DNA of 64,000 nucleotides. It comes from Amycolatopsis thermalba. GTDB taxonomy: Bacteria > Actinomycetota > Actinomycetes > Mycobacteriales > Pseudonocardiaceae. The stretch lies in NCBI RefSeq assembly GCF_003385215.1, contig NZ_PQHW01000027.1:1-64000 (forward strand), read 5' to 3'. This document shows positions 43,873 to 53,729 of the stretch, piece by piece (position 1 is the stretch's first letter; each line of letters starts with the position of its first letter). Made by a program: the position numbers and the translations under genes. The notes below the pieces were generated by a model, which searched no databases, was not told where the DNA came from, and saw only the letters and a list, made by a program, of their open reading frames with translations.

Positions 43873-45087
43873 TCAGACGTAGCGTGGCCGGCCGGCGAAG
43901 AAGCCGAACACCATCTGCCCCGCCACCACGGCCAGCAGCATCGCGAACGGCACGGTCCACCCGTGCGTCACGTCGTGCAGCAGGCCGAACAGGAACGGGC
44001 CGACCGCGGCCAGCAGGTAGCCGATCCCCTGCGCCATCGCCGACAGCTTCGCCGTTTCGGCGCCCGTGCGCGCCCGCAGCGCGATCGTCGTCAGCGCCAG
44101 CGAGAACACCGCCATCCCGATGCCGATGAAGATCGACCACAGCAGCGGCGCCGCACTCGGCGCGACCATCAGGCCGGTCACGCCGGCGATGCCGAACACA
44201 CCCAGCAGCAGGATCCACCCGCTCTGGCTGCCCTGCTTCGCGGCGAGCGGCGGCACGATCAGGCTCACCGGCAGGCCGAGGAGCGACACCAGGCCCATCA
44301 TCAGGCCGGCGTCGGCGCGGGTCACGCCCGCGTCCATCAGCACCTGCGGCAGCCAGCCCATCACGATGTAGGCCAGGCAGGCCTGCATCCCGAAGAAGAC
44401 CGTCACGATCCAGGCCAGCGGGCTGCGGAACAGCGACCGCGCGGCGGTCGCGTTCTCGCCCGAGGCGGCCCCGCCGGGACGGGTCCGCGCGGACGCCAGC
44501 CACAGCACGAGCGCCGCGACGGCCAGGGCCGCCCAGCTGGCGAGCCCGGGACGCCAGCCGCCGAACGCGCTGTCCAGCGGCGGGGTCAGCGCCGAGCCGA
44601 GGGCGCCACCGGCCTGCAGCGCGCCGGTGTAGAGCCCGGTCATCAGGCCGATCCGCGTCGCGAAGGACTCCTTGACCACGACCGGGATCAGCACGTTCGC
44701 CAGCGCGATCCCCGCGGTCCCGATCAACGTCCCGCCCAGCACGACCAGCGGCCCGTCCAGCACCCGCAGCACCAGGCCACCGGCCAGCAGCACGAGCGCG
44801 AGCGACACGGCCGTGGCGATGCCCAGGCGCCGGGCGACCACCGGCGCGGTCAGGCCGGCGAGCGCGAAGCACAGGCCGGGCATGGTCGTCAGCGCCCCCG
44901 CCCAGGTGGCGGACGCGCCCAGCGTGTCCTGCATCTCGTCGAGCACCGCGCCGACGCTGGTCACCGCGGGGCGCAGGTTCATCGCCGCCAGCAGGACCGC
45001 CACCGCGAGCAGCCCGCTGCCGATGAGCACGCGAGGCGCGGGGACGCGCGTCTTCTCCTCCACCGATGCTTCATCATTGACGGTCAC
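43873..45087 (-). CDS. MFS transporter, CynX/NimT type
   Basis: 404 residues from the GTG at 45085-45087; an ATG at 45108 would place the operator inside the gene. Twelve membrane helices; AAMNLRPAVTSVGAVLDEMQDTLG and LCFALAGLTAPVVARRLG are typical of the CynX/NimT (cyanate/2-nitroimidazole) branch. Substrate unknown. Divergent from a FadR-type GntR regulator with a matching operator between, so regulator and exporter form a control pair. Confidence 0.87.
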   Translation of the reverse strand: MTVNDEASVEEKTRVPAPRVLIGSGLLAVAVLLAAMNLRPAVTSVGAVLDEMQDTLGASATWAGALTTMPGLCFALAGLTAPVVARRLGIATAVSLALVLLAGGLVLRVLDGPLVVLGGTLIGTAGIALANVLIPVVVKESFATRIGLMTGLYTGALQAGGALGSALTPPLDSAFGGWRPGLASWAALAVAALVLWLASARTRPGGAASGENATAARSLFRSPLAWIVTVFFGMQACLAYIVMGWLPQVLMDAGVTRADAGLMMGLVSLLGLPVSLIVPPLAAKQGSQSGWILLLGVFGIAGVTGLMVAPSAAPLLWSIFIGIGMAVFSLALTTIALRARTGAETAKLSAMAQGIGYLLAAVGPFLFGLLHDVTHGWTVPFAMLLAVVAGQMVFGFFAGRPRYV

Positions 45088-45093
45088 AGCGGC

Positions 45094-45104
45094 TAGTATG
45101 ACAA
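45094..45104. promoter_or_regulatory. FadR/GntR-type operator
   Basis: TAGTATGACAA exactly fits the FadR-subfamily operator TNGTNNNACNA. It lies between the MFS GTG (45087) and the regulator GTG (45136) and overlaps a TATG-ACAAA-CATA inverted repeat (45097-45109), suiting simultaneous control of both genes. Confidence 0.7.
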
Positions 45105-45135
45105 ACATAGGATGATCGGGTGAAGGGATATCCCC

Positions 45136-45804
45136 GTGCCACTCGCCACTACTCGCCGGACCGGTCTCGTCGACCAGGTGATCGGGCAGCTCAGGGACGC
45201 CATCGCGGAGGGCGAATGGGCCATCGGCCAGCGGATACCCACCGAGGCGGCACTCGCCGAGAGCCTCGCGGTGGGACGCAACACGGTCCGGGAAGCCGTG
45301 CGCGCGCTCGCGCACAGCGGGCTGCTGGAGGTGCGGCAGGGCGACGGCACGTACGTCCGCGCCACGAGTGAGGTCTCCGGCGCGATCCGCCGGCTGTGCG
45401 GCTCCGAGCTGCGCGAGGTGCTGGGGGTGCGGCCGGCGCCGGAGGTGGAGGCCGCGCGGCTGGCCGCGACCGTCCGCACCGAGGAGGAGCTGGCGACGAT
45501 CACCGAGCTGCTCGACCAGCGCGACGAGGCCTACCGGGGCGAGGACATCGAAACGTACGTGCGGGCGGACACCGAGTTCCACCTCGCGGTCGTGCGGGCC
45601 AGCCACAACGCGCTGCTCACCGAGCTGTACCGCGGGATTCTCGAGGCCGTGACGGCCAGTGTCGCGGCCACGACGGACACCCGCCTGCCCGAGACCGAGG
45701 CGATCGGCCACCGCGGCCTGCTGGAGGCCATCGCGGCGCGGGACACCGAGCGCGCGATGACCGAGGCGGCCGGCTTCCTGGACAACCTGATCGCCGACGC
45801 CTGA
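45136..45804 (+). CDS. FadR/GntR-family transcriptional regulator
   Basis: 222 residues from a GTG preceded by AAGGGA. The N-terminal winged helix is classic GntR (LVDQVIGQLRDAIAEGEWAIGQRIPTEAALAESLAVGRNTVREAVRALAHSGLLEVRQGDGTYV). The C-terminal FCD effector domain has VRADTEFHLAVVRASHNALL and TEAIGHRGLLEAIAARD, whose Asp/His residues normally bind a metal and acid ligand. It should repress the divergent MFS gene. Confidence 0.9.
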   Translation: MPLATTRRTGLVDQVIGQLRDAIAEGEWAIGQRIPTEAALAESLAVGRNTVREAVRALAHSGLLEVRQGDGTYVRATSEVSGAIRRLCGSELREVLGVRPAPEVEAARLAATVRTEEELATITELLDQRDEAYRGEDIETYVRADTEFHLAVVRASHNALLTELYRGILEAVTASVAATTDTRLPETEAIGHRGLLEAIAARDTERAMTEAAGFLDNLIADA

Positions 45805-45921
45805 CCGGCGGCGGGGCGAGCGTAGTCACGGTGCGAGCGCCAGGGGCTGCGCGACAGCCCCGCACGAACCCACCGTGGTGCGCGGTCCGCCCCGGCGCGC
45901 GGCTCCGCGGGCCGACCGTGG

Positions 45922-46779
45922 TCAGGGCAGCGTCAGGATCTCCGCGCCGTCCGCGGTCACCACCAGGGTGTGCTCGAACTGGGCCGTCCAGCTCTTGTCC
46001 TTCGTGGTGACCGTCCAGTCGTCGTCCCAGATGTCGTAGTCGATCGAGCCGAGCGTGATCATCGGCTCGATCGTGAACGTCATGCCCTCCTCGATGACCG
46101 TGGTCACCGACGGGTCCTCGTAGTGCAGCACGGTCGGCGCGGTGTGGAAGGCCGGGCCGACGCCGTGGCCGGTGAAGTCCCGCACCACGCCGTAGCCGAA
46201 CCGCTTCGCGTAGGACTCGATCACGCGGCCGATCACGTTCAGCTGGCGGCCGGGCCGCACGGCCTTGATCGCGCGCATCGTCGCCTCGTGGGTGCGCTCG
46301 ACCAGCAGCCGCACCTCCTCCGACACGTCACCGGCGCAGAACGTCGCGTTCGTGTCGCCGTGCACGCCGCCGATGTAGGCGGTGACGTCGATGTTGCAGA
46401 TGTCGCCGTCCTGGATCACCGTCGAGTCCGGGATGCCGTGGCAGATGACCTCGTTCAGCGAGGTGCAGCAGGACTTCGGGAAGCCGCGGTAACCGAGCGT
46501 CGACGGGTAGGCGTTGTGGTCGAGCAGGAACTCGTGCACCACCTTGTCGACGTCGTCGGTGGTGTTGCCCGGCTTGACGGCCTTGCCGCCCTCCTCCAGC
46601 GCCTGCGCGGCGATCTTGCTCGCCACGCGCATGGCCTCGATGACCTCGGGCGTGCGCACGCCGTTGCCGGTGTCCCGCTTCGGCGCCGGCCTGTCCACGT
46701 ATTCGGGGCGCGGAATGCTGGCGGGCACGGGGCGGCGCGGCGTCTGGACGCCAGGGGTCAACGGAGCACGCTGGGACAT
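45922..46779 (-). CDS. map: Type I methionine aminopeptidase
   Basis: 285 residues with a 35-residue Pro-rich N-terminal extension ([21 protein letters not shown]), as in mycobacterial MapB (MetAP1c). The two-metal site is complete: Asp residues in [20 protein letters not shown], His in FTGHGVG, Glu in TIEPMI and Glu in QFEHTL; the substrate His is in VICHGIPD. It removes the initiator Met from nascent proteins. It is the first gene of the conserved minus-strand block in window order. Confidence 0.93.
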   Translation of the reverse strand: MSQRAPLTPGVQTPRRPVPASIPRPEYVDRPAPKRDTGNGVRTPEVIEAMRVASKIAAQALEEGGKAVKPGNTTDDVDKVVHEFLLDHNAYPSTLGYRGFPKSCCTSLNEVICHGIPDSTVIQDGDICNIDVTAYIGGVHGDTNATFCAGDVSEEVRLLVERTHEATMRAIKAVRPGRQLNVIGRVIESYAKRFGYGVVRDFTGHGVGPAFHTAPTVLHYEDPSVTTVIEEGMTFTIEPMITLGSIDYDIWDDDWTVTTKDKSWTAQFEHTLVVTADGAEILTLP

Positions 46780-46825
46780 GACTCCACCCTACGACCCCCG
46801 ACGGGCGCGGCGGCTGTGAGCCCGG

Positions 46826-47686
46826 TCAGAAAAGCACGGTCGCGTACCGGCCCACCTGGCTGAACCCGATGCGGCGGTAGGCGGCCAGCGCGGGGCTGTT
46901 GAAGCTGTTCACGTACAGGCTGGCCGTGCGGCCGAGCCCGTTGACGAGCCGGCTCACCACCGCCGCCGTGCCGGAGGCGCCCAGGCCGTGCCCGCGCCGG
47001 TCCGGCCGCACCCAGACGCCCTGGATCTGGCCCACGCTGCGGGACATCGCCCCGATCTCGGCCTTGAACACGACCTCGCCGTTCTCGAACCGGGCGAACG
47101 CGCGCCCGCTGGAGATCAGCTCCGCGACGCGGGCGCGGTAGCTCACGCCACCGTCACCGGCGCGCGGGTCGACGCCGACCTCCTCGATGAACATCGCGAT
47201 CGCCGCCGGCAGGTACCGCTCCAGCTCGTCCGGGCGCACCGGGCGCACCAGCGGGTCCGGCTTCACCGCGGGCTGGGCGTCCATCGCCATCAGCGGCTGG
47301 TCGTCGCGCACCTCGCGGGCCGGGCCCCACTCCCCCGCCAGCTCGTCCCACAGCCCCAGGACCTGCTCGGCCGGGCCGACCAGCGACGAGCACACGCGTT
47401 GCTTGCGCAGGGCCCGGTCCGCGAACGACCGCAGGGCCGCCGCGTTGCCGCGCAACGGGATCAGGTTCGGGCCGGAGAAACACAGGCCGGGCAGGCGGCC
47501 GCCGCGGGCGCCCCGGTAGTCGGCGGCCCACAGCTCCCCGCCGAGGCGCCAGGGGTCCAGACCGGCCACCTCGACGCGCGCGCTGACCATGCAACTGGCC
47601 ACCGGGTCCGCCGCGAGCACGGCACGGACCACGGCATCGTCCCGATCACTGAGCAGCCGTGCACCGGCAAGCCGCAACACGTCCAC
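46826..47686 (-). CDS. GNAT acetyltransferase with DUF4081 domain
   Basis: 286 residues. The N-terminal 150 residues (ADPVASCMVSARVEVAGLDPWRLGGELW, RSFADRALRKQRVCSSLVGPAEQVLGLW) fit DUF4081, and the C-terminal GNAT (FKAEIGAMSRSVGQIQGVWVRPDRRGHGLGASG, then YVNSFNSPALAAYRRIGFSQVG) carries the acetyl-CoA loop RRGHGLGASG. This pairing occurs next to ispG in mycobacteria, as I recall. Substrate unknown. Here three extra genes separate it from ispG. Confidence 0.88.
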   Translation of the reverse strand: MDVLRLAGARLLSDRDDAVVRAVLAADPVASCMVSARVEVAGLDPWRLGGELWAADYRGARGGRLPGLCFSGPNLIPLRGNAAALRSFADRALRKQRVCSSLVGPAEQVLGLWDELAGEWGPAREVRDDQPLMAMDAQPAVKPDPLVRPVRPDELERYLPAAIAMFIEEVGVDPRAGDGGVSYRARVAELISSGRAFARFENGEVVFKAEIGAMSRSVGQIQGVWVRPDRRGHGLGASGTAAVVSRLVNGLGRTASLYVNSFNSPALAAYRRIGFSQVGRYATVLF

Positions 47687-47728
47687 CAGATTGCCAGATG
47701 GAGTGGTGGATCGGGAAATCGTGGGGGA

Positions 47729-48124
47729 TCAGGCGGCGCCGCGGTAGGTGCCGAAGGTCCACAGGTTGCCCTCCGGATCGCGGGCGGTGAAGGTGTGCGA
47801 GCCGTAGCCGGTGTCGTGGAGGGGCTCGACGATCTCCGCACCGGCCTGGCGCACCCGCTCGTGGATCTCGTCGACGTGGTCGGTGACCACGTACGCGGAG
47901 CCGGCGTTCTTCGTCTCGCCGTGGACGCCTGTGGTGTGGCCGGTGCTGCCGAACATGAAGCCGCCGCCTTCGGGCCAGCGCAGCTCGGCGTGGGCGATCT
48001 GCCCGTCCTCGCCCGGCACGACGAGCGTCTCGCGGAAGCCGAACACCTCGGTGAGGAACTTCCGCGCGGCGTGCGCGTCGTCGTAGCGGAAGGCGGGCCA
48101 GACGGTGGGTGGGTTCTCGGTCAT
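47729..48124 (-). CDS. VOC-family (glyoxalase-like) protein
   Basis: 131 residues, one VOC module: VWPAFRYDDAHAARKFLTEVFGFRETLVVP, then DGQIAHAELRWPEGGGFMFGS, and VEPLHDTGYGSHTFTARDPEGNLWTFGTY. The last block (E-N-L-W-T-F) is typical of metal-binding VOC resistance or ring-cleaving proteins. Its start overlaps the AraC regulator stop by 4 bp (ATGA), so it is translationally coupled to the regulator. Confidence 0.87.
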   Translation of the reverse strand: MTENPPTVWPAFRYDDAHAARKFLTEVFGFRETLVVPGEDGQIAHAELRWPEGGGFMFGSTGHTTGVHGETKNAGSAYVVTDHVDEIHERVRQAGAEIVEPLHDTGYGSHTFTARDPEGNLWTFGTYRGAA

Positions 48125-48948
48125 GTCCCCGAGTCTGGGCCCGCCGAGGCGTCCTGGTCTTGGAGGAATGGGAGTTCCTCGGCGATCCAGGTGCGCGGCG
48201 AGCACCCGGCCAGGGCGCGCCACTCGTTGGACAGGTGGGCCTGGTCGTAGAAGCCGCAGTCGGCGGCGAGGGTGGCCAGGTCGGTGGGGGCCTGGCGGAG
48301 CCTGGCGATGGCGCGCTCGAAGCGGAGGACGCGGGCGGCCTGCTTGGGCGGCAGGCCCAGCTCGCGGCGGAAGCGTTCGGCGAAGTGGCGGCGGCTCCAG
48401 CCGACCTCGGCGGCGAGGTCCTCGACGCGGATCAGCCCACCGGCCGCGGTGAGGCGGCGCCAGGCCCAGGCGACCTCCCGGGCCGGTTCGCGGTCGGCGC
48501 GGGCGGGGCGGAAGACGTCGTCGAGGATGGCGAAGCGGTGGGCCCAGGTGGGGGCGTCGGCGAGGCGTTCGGCGAGGTGTTTCGGCCCCAGCTCGGCGAG
48601 GTCGACGACGAGGTTGCTCAGCTCGGTGGCCGGGACGCCGAACAGGGCGGGCGTGGCGAGCGGGTCGATCTCGACGTGGACGCCCGATTGGAAGGCGTCC
48701 TGGGCGATCAGGGCGGGCGCGGTGTGCATCCCGCCGAGCGCGGCGGTGTAGCGGCCCGGCGACTGGCCGGGGCGGGGCAGGCCGGTGAAGCGGATCGGCT
48801 CGGCGAGGCTGATGACGAGCGTGACGTGCCGCGAGGGCAGCCCGCGGTGGGTTTCGAGGGTCACGCCGTGCTGCGTGTAGCCGATGTACCGCGTGATCGC
48901 GGGCCGCAACTGCGGGTGCGGCGCACGAACAACCCACTCGGCCGTCAC
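48121..48948 (-). CDS. AraC-family transcriptional regulator
   Basis: 275 residues from a GTG. The C-terminal AraC domain has the two helix-turn-helix segments: IRVEDLAAEVGWSRRHFAERFRRELG and LATLAADCGFYDQAHLSNEWRALAGCSPRTW. The N-terminal half (VTLVISLAEPIRF, ALGGMHTAPALIAQ) resembles DUF6597/AraC effector domains. It is coupled to the VOC gene through ATGA, forming a small regulator-effector cassette inserted between ispG and the GNAT gene. Confidence 0.88.
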   Translation of the reverse strand: MTAEWVVRAPHPQLRPAITRYIGYTQHGVTLETHRGLPSRHVTLVISLAEPIRFTGLPRPGQSPGRYTAALGGMHTAPALIAQDAFQSGVHVEIDPLATPALFGVPATELSNLVVDLAELGPKHLAERLADAPTWAHRFAILDDVFRPARADREPAREVAWAWRRLTAAGGLIRVEDLAAEVGWSRRHFAERFRRELGLPPKQAARVLRFERAIARLRQAPTDLATLAADCGFYDQAHLSNEWRALAGCSPRTWIAEELPFLQDQDASAGPDSGT

Positions 48949-48952
48949 GGGC

Positions 48953-49519
48953 TCAGAACCCGGTGGTCTCCAACCGGATCCCGAACGGCTCGCCGATCTC
49001 GACGGGTTGCCCGAACGGGACCCGGACGGTCCGGCTGTAGACGCCCTGAACCGGCTCGGTGAACAGCGAGACCGCGGGGCCGTCCTCGTCGTAGGCGTCG
49101 ATCAGCAGGTACTGCGGAATGCCGCCGTGGGCGTAGGCCCACTTCTTCTTCCGGTCGTGCTCACCGTTGCTCGGCGAGGTGATCTCCACGGCCAGGAGCA
49201 CGTGCTCGGCCGGGACCGGATCGGAGTTCTCCGGCACAACGTCGCGCGGCACCACGCAGAGATCCGGCACGTGGATGCTCCCGATCGCGCGAATACCGAC
49301 ACCCAGCGTCTGGACGATGCCGCACCCCGCAGGGCGTGCCCGGCGCAGTGCATCGTCCACCAGATCTGCGATCAGGTTGTGCTTTCCCCCAGGCGGCGGC
49401 GTGATCTGAATCCCCTCGGCGGTGAGCTCCGGGCGCCAGCCCTCCGGCACCTGGAGTTCGCGCCAGGTGTCCAGCAGCCGTTCCCAGGTCATCGCCGAAC
49501 CCGCGAATGCGGTGCTCAT
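48953..49519 (-). CDS. Uma2-family (PD-(D/E)XK-like) restriction-endonuclease-fold protein
   Basis: 188 residues. TWERLLDTWRELQVPEGWRPEL precedes the core: HVPDLCVVPRDVV (Asp), then VLLAVEITSPSNGEHDRKKKWAYAHGGIPQYLLID, the Uma2 E-x-x-S-P-S-x(4)-D-x-x-x-K motif. Uma2 proteins have the endonuclease fold but are mostly uncharacterised; they are numerous in cyanobacteria and actinobacteria and often mobile. It lies 4 bp upstream of the AraC gene and 80 bp downstream of ispG, in an accessory insertion. Confidence 0.88.
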   Translation of the reverse strand: MSTAFAGSAMTWERLLDTWRELQVPEGWRPELTAEGIQITPPPGGKHNLIADLVDDALRRARPAGCGIVQTLGVGIRAIGSIHVPDLCVVPRDVVPENSDPVPAEHVLLAVEITSPSNGEHDRKKKWAYAHGGIPQYLLIDAYDEDGPAVSLFTEPVQGVYSRTVRVPFGQPVEIGEPFGIRLETTGF

Positions 49520-49601
49520 CGACCCACCCCGTTCCTGCCGTCCACGCGCCGTCCCGAAGGATAGCGGCCGGAGGGCCCGGATGTGCCCTCGGTGAGGGAG
49601 C

Positions 49602-50753
49602 CTAACTCACCGTGACGACGGGAGAACCGCTTCCTTCCGCGTCCCCCGCCTCCTCGGCGATGCGCATCGCCTCTTCGATCAGCGTTTCGACGATCTGGTG
49701 CTCCGGCACGGTCTTGATGACCTCGCCCTTGACGAAGATCTGGCCCTTGCCGTTGCCGCTCGCCACGCCGAGGTCGGCCTCGCGCGCCTCACCGGGGCCG
49801 TTCACCACGCAGCCCATCACCGCGACGCGCAGCGGGATCTCCATGCCCTCCAGGCCCGCGGTGACCTCGTCGGCCAGCTTGTAGACGTCCACCTGCGCCC
49901 GGCCGCACGACGGGCACGACACGATCTCCAGCTTCCGCGGCCGCAGGTTCAGCGACTGCAGGATCTGGATGCCGACCTTGACCTCCTCGACCGGCGGCGC
50001 GGACAGCGACACGCGGATGGTGTCGCCGATGCCCTGCCGCAGCAGCGCGCCGAAGGCCACGGCCGACTTGATCGTGCCCTGGAACGCCGGGCCCGCCTCG
50101 GTGACGCCCAGGTGCAGCGGGTAGTCGCACTGCTCGGCCAGGATCTCGTACGCCCGGATCATGACCACCGGGTCGTTGTGCTTGACCGAGATCTTGATGT
50201 CGTGGAAGTCGTGCTCGGCGAACAGCGACGCCTCCCACAGCGCCGACTCGGCCAGCGCCTCCGGGGTGGCCTTGCCGTACTTCTTCAGCAGCCGCGGGTC
50301 CAGCGAACCGGCGTTGACGCCGATCCGGATGGGCGTGCCGTGGTCCTTCGCCGCCTGGGCGATCTCGGCCACCTTGTCGTCGAACTTCTTGATGTTGCCC
50401 GGGTTCACCCGCACCGCCGCGCAGCCGGCCTCGATCGCGGCGAACACGTACTTGGGCTGGAAGTGGATGTCCGCGATGACCGGGATCTGCGACTTCTTCG
50501 CGATCGCCGGCAACGCCTCGGCGTCGTCCGCGGACGGGCAGGCCACGCGCACGATGTCGCAGCCGGCCGCGGTGAGCTGCGCGATCTGCTGCAGCGTCGC
50601 GTTCACGTCCGCGGTCAGGGTGGTCGTCATGGACTGCACCGAGATCGGGTGTTCACTGCCGACACCGACGTTGCCCACCATGAGCTGGCGCGTCTTGCGG
50701 CGCTCGGACAGCACGGGGGCGGGGAGGGCGGGCATACCAAGCTCGACGCTCAT
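49602..50753 (-). CDS. ispG: (E)-4-hydroxy-3-methylbut-2-enyl-diphosphate synthase (IspG)
   Basis: 383 residues from the ATG at 50751-50753. The TIM-barrel half begins [20 protein letters not shown]. The iron-sulfur half carries the three cluster Cys in SCPSCGR (about 278) and [10 protein letters not shown], with the Glu after NGPG as fourth ligand. It performs the sixth MEP-pathway step, reductive dehydration of MEcPP to HMBPP, on the way to isoprenoids. It is in the same direction as rip1 and dxr, an arrangement known from mycobacteria. Confidence 0.95.
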   Translation of the reverse strand: MSVELGMPALPAPVLSERRKTRQLMVGNVGVGSEHPISVQSMTTTLTADVNATLQQIAQLTAAGCDIVRVACPSADDAEALPAIAKKSQIPVIADIHFQPKYVFAAIEAGCAAVRVNPGNIKKFDDKVAEIAQAAKDHGTPIRIGVNAGSLDPRLLKKYGKATPEALAESALWEASLFAEHDFHDIKISVKHNDPVVMIRAYEILAEQCDYPLHLGVTEAGPAFQGTIKSAVAFGALLRQGIGDTIRVSLSAPPVEEVKVGIQILQSLNLRPRKLEIVSCPSCGRAQVDVYKLADEVTAGLEGMEIPLRVAVMGCVVNGPGEAREADLGVASGNGKGQIFVKGEVIKTVPEHQIVETLIEEAMRIAEEAGDAEGSGSPVVTVS

Positions 50754-50880
50754 CGAATCCTCTACGGCGTGAGACGGGCTGCTGACGTTGTCCAGCTTAC
50801 TCACAGGCCGGGCCCGGCACGGTGGCGACCGGCCGGAGCGAGTTCCCCCGCACAAGGCCCTGACCTGGTGAAACGTACCG

Positions 50881-52101
50881 CTACTGCAGCCTGATCGGGT
50901 TGACGATGTCGGCGGTGACGGTGAGCAGGGTTACGGCCCCGCCGATCAGCACCAGCACGACGGTGACCGCGGACAGCTTCGAGTAGTCGACCGGGCCGCC
51001 CGCGGCCTTGCCGCGCAGCTTGCGGATCCAGTCGCGGACCCGTTCGTACCAGATGACCGCGATGTGCCCGCCGTCCAGCGGCAGCAGCGGCAGCAGGTTG
51101 AACACGCCGACGAAGAAGTTCAGGCTCGCCAGCAGGAGCAGGAACAGCGACCACAGCCCGGCTTCGACGGCCTCGCCGCCGATGCGGCTCGCGCCGACCA
51201 CGCTGACCGGCGTGTTGGGGTCGCGCTCGCCGCCGAAGATCGACGACACCACGGCCGGGATGCGCTCCGGGAACTCCAGCAGGCGCTGCCAGGTCTGGAC
51301 GAACATGTCGCCGGTGAAGCCGGCCGCGCCGCCGATCGCGGTGATCGCGTTGTACTCGAACATGCGCTGGAAGGTGACGCCGATCGAACCGACGGAGACG
51401 ACCTTCTCCGGCCCGTTGGGGTTGGCCGGGTCGGTGACCGGGCGGTCGACCCGCACCACGTCCACGGTCAGCGGCACGATCCGGCCGTCGCGCTCGACCT
51501 CGAACCGGGTCGGGCCGGACAGCTGCTGGATCGCCGCCGTGACGTCGGAGTAGGTCGGGGTGCGGGTGCCGTTGACCGACACGATCTCGTCGCCCGGCTG
51601 GATGCCGCCGCTCTTCGCCGGGGCCGCGTCGCCCGGCCGGCACACCGGGTTGGCGAACTCCTCGTCGGTGGTCGCGCTGCGCACGCACTCCGACACCGTG
51701 GAGATCTGCGGCTTGCCGACCGCGTTGGGCAGGCCCATCGTGGCGGCCATCAGGTAGAGCACCACGAAACCGAGGATGAAGTGCGTGACCGAGCCGGCGG
51801 CCATCACGACGGTGCGCTTCCAGGTCTTGAAGCGCCACATCGCGCGCGGCGCCTCGTCCGGCTTCACCTCGTCCAGCGCGGTCATGCCCGCGATGTCGCA
51901 GAACCCGCCCAGCGGGATCCACTTCAGGCCGTACTCCGTCTCGCCGCGGCGGAAGGAGAACACCGTCGGGCCGAACCCGACGAAGTAGCGGCGGACCTTC
52001 ATGCCGAACGCCTTGGCGGTCAGCATGTGCCCCGCCTCGTGCAGCGCGACGGACACGCAGATGCCCAGCGCGAACAGCACGACTCCGAAAACGTAGGCCA
52101 C
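50881..52101 (-). CDS. rip1: Site-2 intramembrane zinc metalloprotease Rip1 (M50)
   Basis: 406 residues from a GTG; its ribosome site GGAGGGAA lies within the dxr 3' end. First helix carries HEAGH (residues 21-25), zinc ligands with catalytic Glu; the third zinc ligand is in [16 protein letters not shown] (about 340). A PDZ domain (about 165-240: [23 protein letters not shown]) lies between. RIP proteases release sigma or envelope regulators by cutting anti-sigma factors in the membrane. Only 3 bp separate it from the dxr stop, so it is coupled to dxr. Confidence 0.94.
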   Translation of the reverse strand: MAYVFGVVLFALGICVSVALHEAGHMLTAKAFGMKVRRYFVGFGPTVFSFRRGETEYGLKWIPLGGFCDIAGMTALDEVKPDEAPRAMWRFKTWKRTVVMAAGSVTHFILGFVVLYLMAATMGLPNAVGKPQISTVSECVRSATTDEEFANPVCRPGDAAPAKSGGIQPGDEIVSVNGTRTPTYSDVTAAIQQLSGPTRFEVERDGRIVPLTVDVVRVDRPVTDPANPNGPEKVVSVGSIGVTFQRMFEYNAITAIGGAAGFTGDMFVQTWQRLLEFPERIPAVVSSIFGGERDPNTPVSVVGASRIGGEAVEAGLWSLFLLLLASLNFFVGVFNLLPLLPLDGGHIAVIWYERVRDWIRKLRGKAAGGPVDYSKLSAVTVVLVLIGGAVTLLTVTADIVNPIRLQ

Positions 52102-52104
52102 CCG

Positions 52105-53310
52105 CTACTTCCCTCCGGTCAAGATCTCCGCGGCCCGGGCTCGTGCCCACTGCTCGGCCGCCAGTACCTCCGCGACGTCGCCAGGCTCGCGACGCCACTC
52201 GTCGGCGGCCTCCACCACCTGGGTAACAGTGTCCACAATCGCCGTGAAGCCGGCGTTCTGCGTCAGGAACGCCTCGACGCACACCTCGTTGGCCGCGTTG
52301 TAGACCGCGGGCAGGCAGCCGCCCACGGTACCGGCGTGCCGGGCCAGCTCGACCGCCGGGAAGGCCTCGTTGTCCAGGGGTTCGAACGTCCACTGGGCGG
52401 CCTGGTCCCAGCGGCAGGCCGGGGCCGCGCCGGGCACCCGGTCCGGCCAGTTCAGGGCGAGCGCGATCGGCAGGCGCATGTCCGGCGGGCTGGCCTGGGC
52501 CAGGGTGGAGCCGTCGGTGAAGGTGATCATCGAGTGCACGATCGACTGCGGGTGGACGACCACGTCGATCCGGTCACACGCGACGCCGAACAGCAGGCTC
52601 GCCTCGATCAGCTCCAGGCCCTTGTTGACCAGGGTGGCCGAGTTGATGGTGATGAGCCGGCCCATCGCCCAGGTGGGGTGGGCCAGCGCGTCTTCGACTG
52701 TGACGTTCGCCAGATCGGCGCGCTTGCGGCCGCGGAACGGCCCACCGGAGGCGGTCAGCACGAAGCGGTCGACCTCCTCGGCGCGGCCGCCGCGCAGTGC
52801 CTGGGCCATCGCCGAGTGCTCGGAGTCGACCGGGACGAGCTGGCCGGGCTTGGCCTGCTTGAGCACGAGCGGCCCGCCGGCGATGAGCGACTCCTTGTTC
52901 GCCAGGGCCAGCGTCGCGCCGGTGTCCAGGGCCTTGAGCGTCGGTTCGAGGCCCTGGGACCCGGGCAGGCCGTTGAGGACGACGTCGACCCGGACCGTGT
53001 TGATCAGCTCGACGACGGCGTCCCGGCCGGCGAAGATGCGCGGCAGTTTGAACTCGCCCCGCGAGTAGCCGCGCTTCTGGGCCTCGGCGTACAGCGCGAG
53101 CTGCAGATCCTCGACGACCGTGGGTTTCGTCACGGCCACCGCGTCGACCGGCTCGGCCAGCGCCTGCGCGGCCAGCAGCGCCGGATCGGACCCGCCCGCG
53201 GCGAGGCCCGCGATGCGGAAGAGGTGCTGGTTGCGGGCGGCGACGTCGAGGGCCTGCGTGCCGATCGAGCCGGTCGAGCCGAGCACGAGGACGGTGCGGG
53301 GTGCGTTCAT
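52105..53310 (-). CDS. dxr: 1-deoxy-D-xylulose-5-phosphate reductoisomerase (Dxr)
   Basis: 401 residues from the ATG at 53308-53310; an ATG three codons upstream is possible. NADPH fold [17 protein letters not shown], substrate and metal residues in [18 protein letters not shown] and TASGGPFRG, plus [27 protein letters not shown], all complete. It makes MEP from DXP, the committed step of the pathway continued by ispG two genes downstream. Target of fosmidomycin. The gene pair dxr-rip1 is spaced by 3 bp. Confidence 0.95.
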   Translation of the reverse strand: MNAPRTVLVLGSTGSIGTQALDVAARNQHLFRIAGLAAGGSDPALLAAQALAEPVDAVAVTKPTVVEDLQLALYAEAQKRGYSRGEFKLPRIFAGRDAVVELINTVRVDVVLNGLPGSQGLEPTLKALDTGATLALANKESLIAGGPLVLKQAKPGQLVPVDSEHSAMAQALRGGRAEEVDRFVLTASGGPFRGRKRADLANVTVEDALAHPTWAMGRLITINSATLVNKGLELIEASLLFGVACDRIDVVVHPQSIVHSMITFTDGSTLAQASPPDMRLPIALALNWPDRVPGAAPACRWDQAAQWTFEPLDNEAFPAVELARHAGTVGGCLPAVYNAANEVCVEAFLTQNAGFTAIVDTVTQVVEAADEWRREPGDVAEVLAAEQWARARAAEILTGGK

Positions 53311-53413
53311 CCGGGACATTGTCGCGAACCCGTCCGAGCGGGTCATCGGCGCGGGGCCGGTCGCGGTGTGGAATCATCCGGTTGGACGTTCAGCAGGGCC
53401 TGGAGGAGTGATC

Positions 53414-53683
53414 GTGGCGAGCAAGTCGGTCGAGAAGCGGCGGCAGGCCGCTCCGGCGAAGGTGGACCCGCGGGACGAGCCGTCGGCCGAGTGGGGCTGG
53501 CACGGCGGGTTCCCGAAGGGCGGGCGCATCGCGGGCTGGGTCACGGTCGTCGTGCTGCTGGCGATGATCTACAACAACCACGAGAACAACACCGAGAACG
53601 TGTGGCTGGTCGGCATCGCGGCCGGCATCGCGTTCGGGCTGCTCTGGGAGATGCGGAAGAAGCGCACGGCCTGGCGCCGCTGA
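53414..53683 (+). CDS. DUF2631 small membrane protein
   Basis: 89 residues from the GTG at 53414 with AGGAG upstream. The N-terminal 35 residues are charged (EKRRQAAPAKVDPRDEPSAEWGWHGGFPKG). Then come two hydrophobic segments, IAGWVTVVVLLAMIY and VWLVGIAAGIAFGLLWEM, and a basic tail. Conserved small DUF2631 membrane proteins sit near dxr in actinobacteria. Function unknown. It is divergent from dxr and ends in a strong hairpin. Confidence 0.82.
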   Translation: MASKSVEKRRQAAPAKVDPRDEPSAEWGWHGGFPKGGRIAGWVTVVVLLAMIYNNHENNTENVWLVGIAAGIAFGLLWEMRKKRTAWRR

Positions 53684-53699
53684 CGCAGGCGACGTGAGG

Positions 53700-53729
53700 A
53701 GGGGCCCCTCGGCGAGGGGCCCCTTCTTT
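53700..53729. terminator. Hairpin terminator after the DUF2631 gene
   Basis: AGGGGCCCC (53700-53708) pairs with GGGGCCCCT (53716-53724) across a 7-base loop and is followed by TCTTT. It lies 17 bp beyond the DUF2631 stop. The stem itself contains GGGGCCCC, so it can also slip. Confidence 0.82.
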
